The position numbers and the translations under genes were made by a program. Of a DNA stretch of 64,000 nucleotides, positions 1-10,514 are shown piece by piece. Origin of the DNA: Edaphochlamys debaryana (taxonomy: Eukaryota > Chlorophyta > Chlorophyceae > Chlamydomonadales); the NCBI GenBank assembly GCA_016858145.1, contig JAEHOE010000002.1:1240001-1304000 (forward strand), given 5' to 3'. Each line of letters starts with the position of its first letter. Position 1 is the first letter of the stretch. The notes under the pieces are model-generated. The model saw nothing but the letters and a program-made list of their open reading frames with translations. It was not told where the DNA came from and searched no databases.

Positions 1-2730
1 CCCCCCGGCTCAGCTCTTGTGTACTGGCCTGTGGGGGGATTTTCATTTGTCACGCGCGGTAATAGCTACGTGAGCGCCGGCAGGAGCATGTGGAGAGTGG
101 CCCCTTAACTATCTACCTTGATGTGGGGGCAGCCCTTTGGGGGCGAGCGCCTCTCATCGGGCGCTCTTTGCCATCCAGTTGCTTCTATGCGCATGGAAAA
201 GTGTTGTTCAAAGGTGGGGGCTAGGACAAAGGCGGGGGCTGAGATCGAGGGCGCTGCTGGCTTCCATCTGTGCGTTTGTGTGACCCCCATGGTCAAGCAC
301 GCCTCGAACACGCACCGAGATGACCCTGAGGGCCTGGTCACACGCAATGTGAACGGATGCAAGTAAACATGGTCAGAACGGCTTGGTCAGAGCTGCTGTG
401 ACAAACCAGGATCTGGATGGTGGGATACGCGTTTGCGATGTTGTGGGGCCTGCGCAGAAGCCCTTCTGCCTTGGCTTCGGCTTTCTTCTTGATTGGGTTC
501 TGATAGCTCGAATTTCGCGAGAATAACCATGGCATGCGCTTGAATGGCATGGCGTGCGGTGCGTGACATCGCCGCTCGGCAGACAAGTGTGCCTGGGGCT
601 CTTGGCCAGCCGGCCGAGACGTGCTTGCGGGCTTACATGTTGTGTTTAAAATTATCTCTGACAGTCTGACAGAGACGGGGCCAGGGGGCGACTTGTTTGT
701 TGCGCGCTTGCACGCTTTGAAGAGCTTGAGTTGCATGGCGACATGAAAGCCGTCGCCTTCAGGAGTTGCAGGTGTGCAAGGGCTGTTTGGGAAATTGAGT
801 CGCGCTTTTGCGCCTGAAGTCTTCACAAGCCGGCGCTTGAGCGTTGCGTCTCTGCTGGCGTGGCGCTCCGGGTAATGTCGGGGGCTGGGGGACTACGGTT
901 TGGTGAGGCTGCCGTGCCATGTCCTGATGCTTTGGGGGTTGCGTGCGAGTCCACGGGTTGAGGGTTCTTGTCAATTCATTGGGTTTCTTTCGGCGTGCTG
1001 TTCCTTGCTTGCTCCCAATAAGTTTAATGTAGCAACCATGCGGGCTGTCTGTCCTGGTGTCGGAGCGTGAGAGGCGCAGTGCGCGTCCCCCGTAGCTGTC
1101 ATATGCACTTGGTATCCATGTCAAAGGCATGCGCCCAGACAGCATGGAAGGGGGCCCGGAGCGAGGGGCGTAATAAGTGCTGTCGCTGCCACCCGATGTA
1201 CGTAAGTTGATGCAGGTTGTGCAGCAGGTCTGGGCTTGATAGCTTGCTGTTTAGCGGCATGGTGGGAGTCGTGTCAGAGGCTGGTGCTGATGCTGTCAGG
1301 TGCTGCTTGTGGGGGTCGTCACAATCTGCTTCACTCATCTCTTGACTCCGTGTAAACCCTCGGCTTCTTGATGAGATTGTGCTCTGCCACATCGACCAGA
1401 GGGTACGGCTGTGCTCAAGGATCCAACCAAGCTAGGAGCCAGGAGTAAAGAGCAAGCCAGCACTCCGCTCTGCAGCCTCAGTTTGGTCTTTGGTGCCCTT
1501 CTCCAGCGGCTCCGGTGACTACGGCTCGTGTACCGCCTGTTTATCCCCTGCGGGACTCGGTCAAATGAAGGGCTCAGCCCCGCAAGGCAGTAGCAACAAT
1601 TGTACCAGATAGTGCAGATACAGCAGTTACATGGCAGATCCAACCAAAACGAGCCTACCCGTTACTGCATTCTCGCCGCGTCGAGCACTCTGCTACATGT
1701 GGCACTTGCCTTGTTGCTTCGATTCTGTGCCGCAAGGGGACATGTAAGCTCCCCCCTAGCCGCCTCTCACCCTGCCTGCAACCTTGCGTCGCACCAGGGG
1801 AGATTCACTAGCCCTCATTACACGGGGGGCCCAGCCCCTGCCGACCGCTGGCGCGAGGCCCACAGGGCGCCTGGACGCCCCCACCCCCGTAAGCCCATGA
1901 CCTCGCGGGCCCTCCCTTCCACAGGCGACGACAAAGCAGGGTAGATTACCCGCAGGTTGAGTGGTTCGCGGCCCATGCCCTACACACCACAACCAACCGA
2001 CGACCTCTCCCTCACCCACGGTGGCCACACCTGTGACTCTTCCCGGACCCACCCAACAGGGACAGCCTGCATGCCATGCGCCCCCCCCCCCGCACTCTGT
2101 CCGGAGGGATGGGACCCACTCCCTCAGACCCGATCAACATCAGCACTGCTTCCCCGCAGCGACTTGAGGCAGCACCTAATAACCTTGAAGGGCGCTAAAC
2201 TCGCCAATGGCCAGTAGCTTTCGGTGACATCCCTTCACAGCGTCGTGTCAGTGGAACGTCCTGAGCGCAGAAGCAATGCGCACTCGGGGTCTCGGGCAGC
2301 CGGGCGCATGCCCAAACAAACGGTAGCACACCTGCATTACCCCAATTCTCGTCGCGTCCGCCACAGCAAACCGCCCCCCGGGATCCTTGTCTGTTATTCA
2401 TGAGCAAGTGCCCCTGGGCACGACAGCCCCATGCAGCCTCAACATCCGTAAACCCTTGTTAGCCAAATCAGCGTCCATCCCTATCCAGCTCTCTCTTGAG
2501 CATCCAACAGTGCGGAGGCAACCTTGAGGTTGAGTGGACAAGCTCGCTCATGCTCTGCCCGTCCAGTACTTCAATTATGCGCCATATGACCGACGATGGG
2601 GGTTACCCAAGCTGACGCATCCCATGACTCCCCACCCACTCCGCTCCCCACCCCATGTATTAGAAAGAGTGCCAAGCGTTACCGGTAGCTACCATTCTGG
2701 CACAGAGTGCGGTGGCATGTCACGTGCTCC
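1..2730. other. 3' flank of kinase copy A, no gene recognised
   Basis: This is the downstream flank of the minus-strand kinase pseudogene and matches 31166-33860. Open frames on both strands are present but are not preserved between the copies: for example, the minus-strand frame around 1099-1392 is shifted by an indel in the other copy. That argues against coding. Part of it (about 1890-2000, a stretch with GCGGGCCCTCCC and ACAGGCGACGAC) also resembles 19910-20040, so a dispersed mobile-element piece is probably embedded here. I see no RNA gene. Confidence 0.6.
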
Positions 2731-4638
2731 GCCGGGACCAGCAGACAACCGACCCGGCCGAACATGAGTCATGTGACCAACGCTCGGGGTTACCCAAGCT
2801 GACGCCGTTTTATAATTTCACGCGCACCCCGCTCTGCCGGCCACCACCATATATCAGAGAGAGTGCCGAACGGCGGCCGGCCACCAATTGATAAATGCGT
2901 TACAGTCCGCCATTGAACGCTGTTTCCCACTCTGGAGCGGTGTCAGGCGTAGCATGAGATTTGCCGCCCACTCGACTCAATTGTGGGCATCCCCGCACTC
3001 GCTGGCAGCACCCATCCACACCTAGCTGACGCCGCCTATCCGTGTGCAGGTCACACGCTACAAAGGCGACATCAAAGACTTGTTACGCATGCATTTCTTC
3101 GAGAAGGGCGTCTATCCCTCCGCGGCCCCCTCCCTCACCCGCCCACAGAGTCACCAGTCCCCCGTCCAAATTCCAAGCCCAGCTGTGCATCCTCGCCCAT
3201 TCATTGATGCTGGTTGAAGCAGCGGCTTGCGCTCGGCAGTCGACGCCTTCTGGCTGTCTCTATGGTCAGAGCTCCGCCTCTGGGATGCCATCTGGCGGCA
3301 GGATGCCATCCATCTGCAATGCGAGGCAAGCGTAGAGAGCGCGTAGAGCGAGCAGTCAAGGGAACAGTTGGAGAGGGGCCAACGCAATGGCCATCAACCA
3401 TTGCCTGCTCGATCTGATCGACGTAACCCCTTCCCTGACCCTGCAGGGTACGAGCGAGCCGCAGTTTGCTGGATCTCCCGCACGCCAGATCCCCAACCCC
3501 GCCCACCAGGATCTCAACTGGCCCTTGTCGATTTGTCCTCGCTCCACATCCTGGATCCACAGGTCCCTATCTACAAACCCCGATCCCGATCCAGCTCACC
3601 TGCATCCTTGTCTTGATCAGGTGAAGCGCCTTGACCACTTCCTCGGCGGCGGGCCGGCGGCGCGGATCACGGTCCCAGCACGCCGCCGGGACCAGCAGAC
3701 AACCGACCCGGCCGAACATGAGTCATGTGACCAACGCTCGGGGTTACCCAAGCTGACGCCGTTTTATAATTTCACGCGCACCCCGCTCTGCCGGCCACCA
3801 CCATATATCAGAGAGAGTGCCGAACGGCGGCCGGCCACCAATTGATAAATGCGTTACAGTCCGCCATTGAACGCTGTTTCCCACTCTGGAGCGGTGTCAG
3901 GCGTAGCATGAGATTTGCCGCCCACTCGACTCAATTGTGGGCATCCCCGCACTCGCTGGCAGCACCCATCCACACCTAGCTGACGCCGCCTATCCGTGTG
4001 CAGGTCACACGCTACAAAGGCGACATCAAAGACTTGTTACGCATGCATTTCTTCGAGAAGGGCGTCTATCCCTCCGCGGCCCCCTCCCTCACCCGCCCAC
4101 AGAGTCACCAGTCCCCCGTCCAAATTCCAAGCCCAGCTGTGCATCCTCGCCCATTCATTGATGCTGGTTGAAGCAGCGGCTTGCGCTCGGCAGTCGACGC
4201 CTTCTGGCTGTCTCTATGGTCAGAGCTCCGCCTCTGGGATGCCATCTGGCGGCAGGATGCCATCCATCTGCAATGCGAGGCAAGCGTAGAGAGCGCGTAG
4301 AGCGAGCAGTCAAGGGAACAGTTGGAGAGGGGCCAACGCAATGGCCATCAACCATTGCCTGCTCGATCTGATCGACGTAACCCCTTCCCTGACCCTGCAG
4401 GGTACGAGCGAGCCGCAGTTTGCTGGATCTCCCGCACGCCAGATCCCCAACCCCGCCCACCAGGATCTCAACTGGCCCTTGTCGATTTGTCCTCGCTCCA
4501 CATCCTGGATCCACAGGTCCCTATCTACAAACCCCGATCCCGATCCAGCTCACCTGCATCCTTGTCTTGATCAGGTGAAGCGCCTTGACCACTTCCTCGG
4601 CGGCGGGCCGGCGGCGCGGATCACGGTCCCAGCACGAG
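2731..4638. repeat. Two perfect 954-bp tandem units
   Basis: Unit 1 runs about 2731-3684 and unit 2 about 3685-4638. Reading them side by side I see no difference, and every frame recurs at an offset of exactly 954. The unit carries the kinase 3' flank, the last coding exon and part of the exon before it. The junction lies in a short shared GCCGGGACCAGCAG-type context. Copy B of the larger duplication (33850-34800) has only one unit, so the doubling followed the segmental duplication and is recent. Confidence 0.92.
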
Positions 4639-6859
4639 TCGATCAGCCGTATCTGCAGCGCAGATGTCGTAAACGATCATCACGACGTGTTTCTCGGGGA
4701 TCCAGGTCGGAAGCACGAGCCCCGCCCCACGCCCACTCACCATTTTGGCTGGCCAGCGGGAGGGGCAGCCCCCCGGTGCCTCCCAGGGGGGCATTGGCAA
4801 ACGGCCGTTTCGCATTGTTACCTGCGGCACAAACGGACGAGTAGGTGGGGATAGGCGGGTTGGACAGGACAGAGGGCAGTTGGGAAGGGGGGAAGAGGGG
4901 TAACGCGCTCGATGGAACGGGGGCGAAGGTAGGTTGGGAACCAAGTCAGGGCCGGGGGGCAGACCGTGCCATAGCACCCCCTCCCCCGGCTCCCTGCCCT
5001 CCCTCGACCCGGGCACGTGCCTGTACGGCAATGGGCACTGGGCCCATGCCCGCCCAAGGCACGGCCCCCGCCAGCATCTCGCAGAGTAGCACTCCGAAGC
5101 TGTGGGTTGTGGGGTGGCGTCAGAGGGGTGGAAGCAGGGACTTGTTATGCAGTTGACAGGGGTGGGGTCGACAGACTGACAGAGTTGACAGGGTTTGCGC
5201 AGGTCCAGTCAGCGGCCGGTCGAGGGGTAGCGGTCGGTTGTTACAGGGGGTTTGACTGTGCGAGCAGCAGCGTGGGAACTGGCCTAGGCAAGGGCCGTTG
5301 TGCTGACGGGATTTGAGGATATAAGGGACTAGCGCCGAGCGCACCTGTACACGTCCTGTGCGTAGATGGTGAAGCGTTGCCGAGAGCAGGGATCCCGGAA
5401 GCGGGATGCAGGGAGAGGGAGGCAAGGTGCGTGGTCAGGGGTTGGGCAAGGGGCGTGGGGCACAAGCAGGGCTGGCCCCAACGCAGGCCATGCAGCATTC
5501 ATGCAGCGAAGTCCCGTTCAATCAGTAGATAGAAAGACAGCGCCGGGTGAGGGCGACAGCAGAAAAACCAGCAAGCTGCCGCACAGGAGCGTGCGTCCCA
5601 CTGCCCCCCCCCCCAGCCCTACAGAGAAACGCCCGCGCTAACGCCGATCTTGACTTGCGGCGAGCTGCCCCAGGGGTCGTTCAGGAGCACGTTTGCCGGC
5701 TTGAGGTCGCGGTGGATAATGGTGGGGTGCTGTGGAGTAGCGCGGGGCGGGGCGGGGAGGGCTTCAGGCGTCAAACAGGCGGCTAAAACTGCCTTTTGCA
5801 ATCCAGCTCACCAGGTATGCAGGCCCTTGGCGACCTCGCTCGCGACATGTAGGACCTGACGAGCAAGGCCAGCGAAGGAGGAGCAAGACGAGTTACATCC
5901 CAAGCCGCTGTCTCAACCGGCCCACCCTGCATCCCGCCTCCCTGCAATCCCCAATGCATGTCCAGCCCCGCTGCTCCTCCGCACACGTCGCATCGGTAGC
6001 GCCCTGCAAGGCCCCAGGTTCCGTGCGTGCACTCACCAGATACAGGGGCAGCAGGGATCCGCCCGTGGCGCCCTCTCCCGTACCGCTGCCGTACAGCAGT
6101 TTGTCGAGGGATGTCTCCATGAGCTCGAGGCATATGAAGGCCTGGGGCGGCTCCAGGCACGCGGCCAGCAGCCGCGCCTGGGAGGCAGAGCCAAGATCGA
6201 GCGCGGGGAGCGCGGGTGTGGACCAAAGTTGAGGGGAGGATGGGTGTACGCGCGACCTGTTTGCAGATGAAGTCCCAGCGCGTGCTGTCGCCCTGACAGG
6301 TGCGGGTCCCGCGTTGGGAGTTCGCCGCGGCGCCAAGACCAAGCTACTGAAGCGTGAAGGAGTTGGCGGGCGACCACTATCGGCGACCACCACCAGCGAC
6401 CTCACAGCCCTGCAGCAGTTTCCATATAGACATCGAGGGTGTGGTGCTGCTGCGACGACGCCATCCACGTCACCCGCATGCCATACATCGCGACGACGCT
6501 ACGCCAATACTCCACTACACAGCCCCACCGGTGCCCGACAACTACACAGAAGGATTGTCGGCTGCATGGGACAGTCGACGCTTCAATCCCGAGCGCTGAA
6601 CTCAGTTCGGGTTTCCGTCCGAGTGCTAGGATGCGATGTTACAATAGGAACCAGCTCCGAGCCGAGGCTGAGAGAGGTTAAGCGTGTAGCGCCACCTACC
6701 GGGTATGGCCCTCCCATACCAGTACCACCCTAGCAACAGCCAACTGTAGGTCGTCGAACCACTACTAGGGGGTCGCCACCCTGGGGCTTGTCCCCGCCTG
6801 GCTATCCAGGCCATAGACCGCAGTTGGCCCTGTTACACGGACACCCTACCGCACCCCCG

Positions 6860-7213
6860 TCAAAACCCGTACTTCATCCAGCCCTCACCCTCAAAGAACC
6901 TTATGTCCGCCCCCTTGCACCACTGGGGCTGCAGCCGCTTGGCACGCAGGACTTCGAAGATACCCTGCCGCTCCTTCCGCATTGCCCGTCCAAGGGCGGT
7001 GAGGTAGGGCGCGACTATCACCCCCGTCGCCGCGCGCACCTCCTTAGCCACCCTCAGCACCTTCGCGCACTCGCGCACACTGACTTTTTTCTAAACCCTC
7101 AGCACCGAAGCCCGCTGGCGGGGCGTGACCCCCAGCACGACATTCCAGCCCCCCTCCCCCTTCCAGCTCCGCTGCACCGACGCACTCAGGGCTGCCCCGT
7201 CCGAAGGCCCTAG
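6860..7213 (-). pseudogene. Non-LTR retrotransposon ORF1-like fragment
   Basis: Two adjacent minus-strand frames read RAVPDQLADRLRSGDL, then RSWKGEGGWNVVLGVTP, a stop, and then VLRVAKEVRAATGVI and LRPQW-like text (AKRLQPQWCKGADIRF). A block ending in RxQRPQWxxGADI with aromatic residues is what I associate with the C-terminal part of algal L1-type ORF1 proteins. The in-frame stop near 7090 and the absence of a following reverse transcriptase indicate a dead fragment. The family assignment is from pattern memory only. Confidence 0.35.
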
Positions 7214-8034
7214 CCCAGACAGGTCCCCCGAGCGGAGGCGGTCGGCTAGCTGGTCGGGGACCGCCCTCAGCAGCAGCAGGGTGCTAGGTCGGCCGGGTTC
7301 TGAGTTCCACGTGCCTTTCCGTGAGGTTGGGTCGGGTTGGGCACGTTCTGCGAGGTCTTCTTTCGGTCTGGTGCGGCGGCTTCCACGCTTTGAGGCCGGG
7401 AGGGAGGCAGGAGCGGGGCTTGGTGGGGGTCCCGGCTCCTGGGGCCGGGTTTTGCTGTTTCCCGGGGTCTTCGGTTCGGTCCCCTGGGCTGCGCCGCAGA
7501 CTGGCGCCCTCCCTGCGGTCCGGGTCGCACGCACTACCCCTTCACTCGATGACGGCCGTGAGCACAGGCGATGTAAGGCCCTGCGGTACTTACTATGACC
7601 CTCGTGCGCCCCGAGAGCCCCCCGTTCACTGCGGACGGTGGGGAGCCACGCTTCATGGCCCGCCGACTGCCTTAGTCCCGCTGCACCCCAGCACGCACGC
7701 CCTTTGTCTCTGGTCCGCCCCCCGTGCACGGCATCGCACCGCACCGCACCGCACCGGCCCCCCTGGTTCCGTTCGCACTTCACATGGTCCGGGTACGGCC
7801 GTTTTTGCCCCGCCCCTTTCCTGCCGCGCAGGTGGCCGCATCGGCTACACCGCCATAGCCCGAGCCCTAAGTTACCTGCTAGACACTGGCCGCGCTGGCC
7901 TTCACCGTCCGCCTACCTGTTCACCTCGCTGGCATGCTGTCAAGTCATCGGCCGCTCACGCTCTTCCCCTCCGTCTCTGGGACAACACCTCCACTACCCA
8001 CAGGTTCGGCACAGTGGGACGTGGGGACACTTAG

Positions 8035-8231
8035 TGTAACGTACGCCTTACAGGCATGGCTTCTCCTAGGGCTCTGCCCTCCCGTATTCCCGTATTCTCT
8101 GGGCCCTTTGGGCCCAGGTGTGTGCATACGGCAGCTGTGCTGCCGTACTATCGGGCCTCGCCTATGGCTTGGTCTCCCTTATTCTTATCGGGGTCTATAG
8201 ACTCCACCAAGTACTGGACTAGCTCGTTACA
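8035..8231 (+). repeat. 5' LTR
   Basis: 197 bp, TG...CA ends, preceded by CTTAG. It differs from the 3' LTR by only a couple of bases (for example TATGGCTTGG here against TATGGGTTGG there, and GTCTATAG against GTCTTTAG), which indicates recent insertion. Confidence 0.9.
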
Positions 8232-8243
8232 TTGGTAGCGGGA

Positions 8244-9012
8244 CCAATCACGTTCTCTGAGCATGGTTTGCTCAATGACTCTGCGGTGAAGTTTGACACT
8301 TCCATGCAGAAGGCCTTACAGCGTGCTAAGTGGTGCTTATCCGCTGCTCGTGACCGGCAGAAGCAAGTTGCTGATGCCAAGCGTTCTGACGCTGTGCCCC
8401 TTAAAGTTGGAGATCAGGTGCTTTTAGGTGTCTGGGCCACGTAAGCTGTTACCACGCTATGTGGGCCCCTTTGCTGTCTCAGAAGAGATCAATCCAGTTG
8501 CTTACCGCCTGGATCTGCCTCCTGAGCTTCGGGTTCATAACGTCTTTCATACCTCTCTGTTGAGGCCCTACGTCACTGGAGGTCGGACTCAGATTGCTCC
8601 GCCCCCTATTGTGGTGGATGGCCACCTCGAATACGAGGTTGGGCGCATCATTAAGCACCGTGACGTTAAAGCTGGTACTCATGGCCACACGCGCGCAAAC
8701 CGTTACTACCAAGTACGGTGGGTTGGCCTGGCTCCGTGCTATGACACGTGGGAGCCTGAGTCACATCTGACTCACTGCGCAGATCTTCTGCGTGCTTATT
8801 GGGACAAACAGCCCAATGCCAGTGCTGATGCACCTAATGGCTTTACCCGGAGCGTCACAAGGCACAGAAGCGCCCTGTTCCTTTGCCTGAGGTGCTTCCG
8901 AGCCCTCATGCGACTACTAAGGCTGGTCGGTCCGTTCGGGCCCCAGTTCGTTTTGCTCTTATGCTCTCTTGCCTTGGTTGGGCCAGAGGAGACAGAGGTG
9001 CCTCACCTCTGA
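8244..9012 (+). pseudogene. Pol C-terminus: integrase end plus chromodomain, frameshifted
   Basis: The first part reads ALQRAKWCLSAARDRQKQ, DAKR, then LKVGDQVLL. A frame change near 8428 is followed by GPRKLLPRYVGPFAV, PVAYRLDLPPELRVHNVFH and TSLLRPYV, the classic integrase C-terminal (GPY/F) pattern of Ty3/gypsy elements. Downstream, the block YEVGRIIKHRDVK, RYYQVRWVGLAPCYDTWEP, ESHL is a chromodomain with the aromatic positions and the W..YDTWEP core, so the parent was a chromovirus. The frameshift around 8420-8430 separates the two halves. In full-length chromoviruses the chromodomain steers integration to particular chromatin; here it is only a carried-over remnant. Confidence 0.88.
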
Positions 9013-9115
9013 CTCCCTAACCCAGAGGGTGGAAGCTCTGCTTCTACTGTCTGGCAGTCTTGCCAAGTCGCCTATGTTGGTCAGCCTGGTTGGCTTCTGA
9101 TCAGGTTGGGGGGAG

Positions 9116-9312
9116 TGTAACGTACGCCTTACAGGCATGGCTTCTCCTAGGGCTCTGCCCTCCCGTATTCCCGTATTCTCTGGGCCCTTTGGGCCCAGGT
9201 GTGTGCATACGGCAGCTGTGCTGCCGTACTATCGGGCCTCGCCTATGGGTTGGTCTCCCTTATTCTTATCGGGGTCTTTAGACTCCACCAAGTACTGGAC
9301 TAGCTCGTTACA
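9116..9312 (+). repeat. 3' LTR
   Basis: 197 bp, partner of the repeat at 8035-8231. It is preceded by a G-rich polypurine tract and followed by the CTTAG target duplication at 9313-9317. Confidence 0.9.
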
Positions 9313-9817
9313 CTTAGGCCTCCGTGGGCGCGCAACTCGCGAACGGGCTCGGGCGATGGCGGGCCAGGAGCGGAGGACGCCAAGCAGCGGCGCACAGGTA
9401 AATGAGAAGGTAAGCGGGGTTCTCGGGGCTTTCCTTCGGTGGCGCCGGCAAGCCAGCCCCTCTCGATGCAACGACGTGCGGAGCAGCCCGGGGTTACTCT
9501 AGACTAGGGGACTTTCAGCCTGGAAGCCTGGGGGCGGAAGGGTCCCCCGTTCACAGGTACAGGCGTTCTGCGTCGGCCAACATAATGCGACGCCCAACAC
9601 CGCGGCACTACGCCCCGTTGTCTATAATAACCCCGCGTTGCGTCGTTGCTTGAGTGAAGCAGGGGAGCATGCCCCATACATGCCTCCCTTCCCTATCAAC
9701 GCACCACATTGTCGTGTTTGCACCGCGCAAGGACCTCGAGCTCCTGCACATGGGCTTTGGCTCAATGGGGACCGTAGCTCCGTCCTGCAGGGTGGCTGCG
9801 GCAAGTGTGGGTGTGCG

Positions 9818-9880
9818 CGGCGCCGAAGGGGAGTCGAACCCAGACTATCGTGGCGGTTGCGTGCTCTAAACAGTGAACAG
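9818..9880 (-). repeat. tRNA-like SINE head or tRNA pseudogene
   Basis: Read on the minus strand, GTTCACTGTTTAGAGCA resembles a tRNA D-arm/A-box and CTGGGTTCGACTCCC resembles a T-arm/B-box. The anticodon stem does not pair and no matching acceptor strands are seen, so this is not a functional tRNA gene. A tRNA-derived SINE head is the likeliest explanation. It lies at the start of the second inserted block of copy A. Confidence 0.4.
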
Positions 9881-10514
9881 GGCGACTTGCGGGGCTCGCC
9901 GGCGGATCGTGGTGTGCTGTGGTGGTGTCAAGGGCGCGGTGCTCCCTTGCGTGCACGATGAGGGCCCTCGCAAAGCCGACCCTCCCCTACCCCCAAGTCT
10001 GACAACCGCGGCCCACGTGACAGACTCCAAGCTCCAAGTAGACTTCCCCAGCCATCTCCGGCGCATGCGTTAGAAGCCGCGCCGGCTTGCATACGTGCGC
10101 GTGCTGAAACCCTCCGGCTCCGGGTGGCGGCTGCGCGGTGGATGGGCCTGCGGCCGGGAGCGCTGCATTGCACTTCAGCGTTAGCCGCTTTGCGCCGATG
10201 GGCGACCAAGGCCGATGGCACCCGCCAGACCACAGCGGAGCTTGCTGGCCTCCCGCGGTTCGCGGTGCAAGGCATGGGCGCGGCCATGGCGAAGGGGCAG
10301 GTTTTCTTGGTTTGCGGCGAGCGGGACCCCACGGCACTGCTGCTGGCGGCTGAGCACTGGGCGCTGCCGCGGGACACCGCCGCTGGGCGCTGGGAGGTGG
10401 GCGCTGGGGTCGAGGCGGTGGGTGCTGCCGCCGGGTACCGGCGCTGGCCGCTGGGCGCTAGGCACTGCGTGGGCAGTGCAGCTCGGCGCTCCCGCAGGGC
10501 GCCGTCTCTGGGCG

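Larger units (their letters stand above)
8035..9312 (+). mobile_element. Miniature Ty3/gypsy LTR retrotransposon with target duplication
   Basis: Two nearly identical 197-bp direct repeats, 8035-8231 and 9116-9312, start with TGTAACGTACGCC and end with CTCGTTACA, the expected TG...CA ends. A 5-bp target duplication CTTAG is present at 8030-8034 and 9313-9317. Just after the first LTR, TTGGTAGCGGGACC (from 8231) fits a tRNA primer-binding site. Just before the second LTR, AGGTTGGGGGGAG (ending 9115) fits a polypurine tract. Only about 880 bp lies between the LTRs and it codes only for the end of Pol. Protease, reverse transcriptase, RNase H and the integrase core are missing, so the copy must have moved using enzymes from a full-length relative. 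Confidence 0.9.
6250..9640. mobile_element. Inserted block in a kinase pseudogene intron
   Basis: Copy B shows the hinge and alpha-C exons separated by a few hundred bases (36876 and 37130). In copy A they are about 3.5 kb apart. The extra DNA holds a retrotransposon ORF1-like fragment on the minus strand and a complete small LTR element with its own target duplication. The LTR element therefore landed inside, or next to, older transposon-derived DNA. I could not define the outer ends of the older insertion. Confidence 0.6.
3201..9743 (-). pseudogene. TKL-type kinase pseudogene (copy A)
   Basis: This is the decayed sister of the kinase at 34325-42250. Recognisable exons on the minus strand are: alpha-C exon 9743-9705 (13 residues with the conserved Glu and ARCKHDNV); hinge exon 6177-6037 (LLAACLEPPQAF, ETSLDKLLYG); a short exon near 5855-5815; catalytic-loop exon about 5729-5643 (HRDLKPANVLLND); an 11-nt exon 5355-5345; the SFGVLLCEMLAG exon near 5095; the RNGRLP exon near 4820; the C-terminal DRDPRRRP exon starting at 4652; and the tail exon, present twice through the 954-bp duplication. 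The exon at 5855 is one base shorter than its counterpart, which breaks the frame. The exons carrying the Gly-rich loop, DFG and APE-like motifs are not found. A catalytically dead, probably untranslated relic is the simplest reading. Confidence 0.8.

Noticed and set aside
338..1145. Minus-strand frames in the kinase 3' flank, present in both duplication copies
   Set aside because: Indels between the copies shift the frames and the substitutions do not favour synonymous sites as far as can be seen by eye.
7730..7765. CGCACCGCACCGCACCGCACC run considered as a CRISPR-like or regulatory repeat
   Set aside because: A simple 5-bp tandem run with no spacers.
9818..9880. Functional tRNA gene
   Set aside because: D-arm and T-arm words are present but the anticodon and acceptor stems do not pair.
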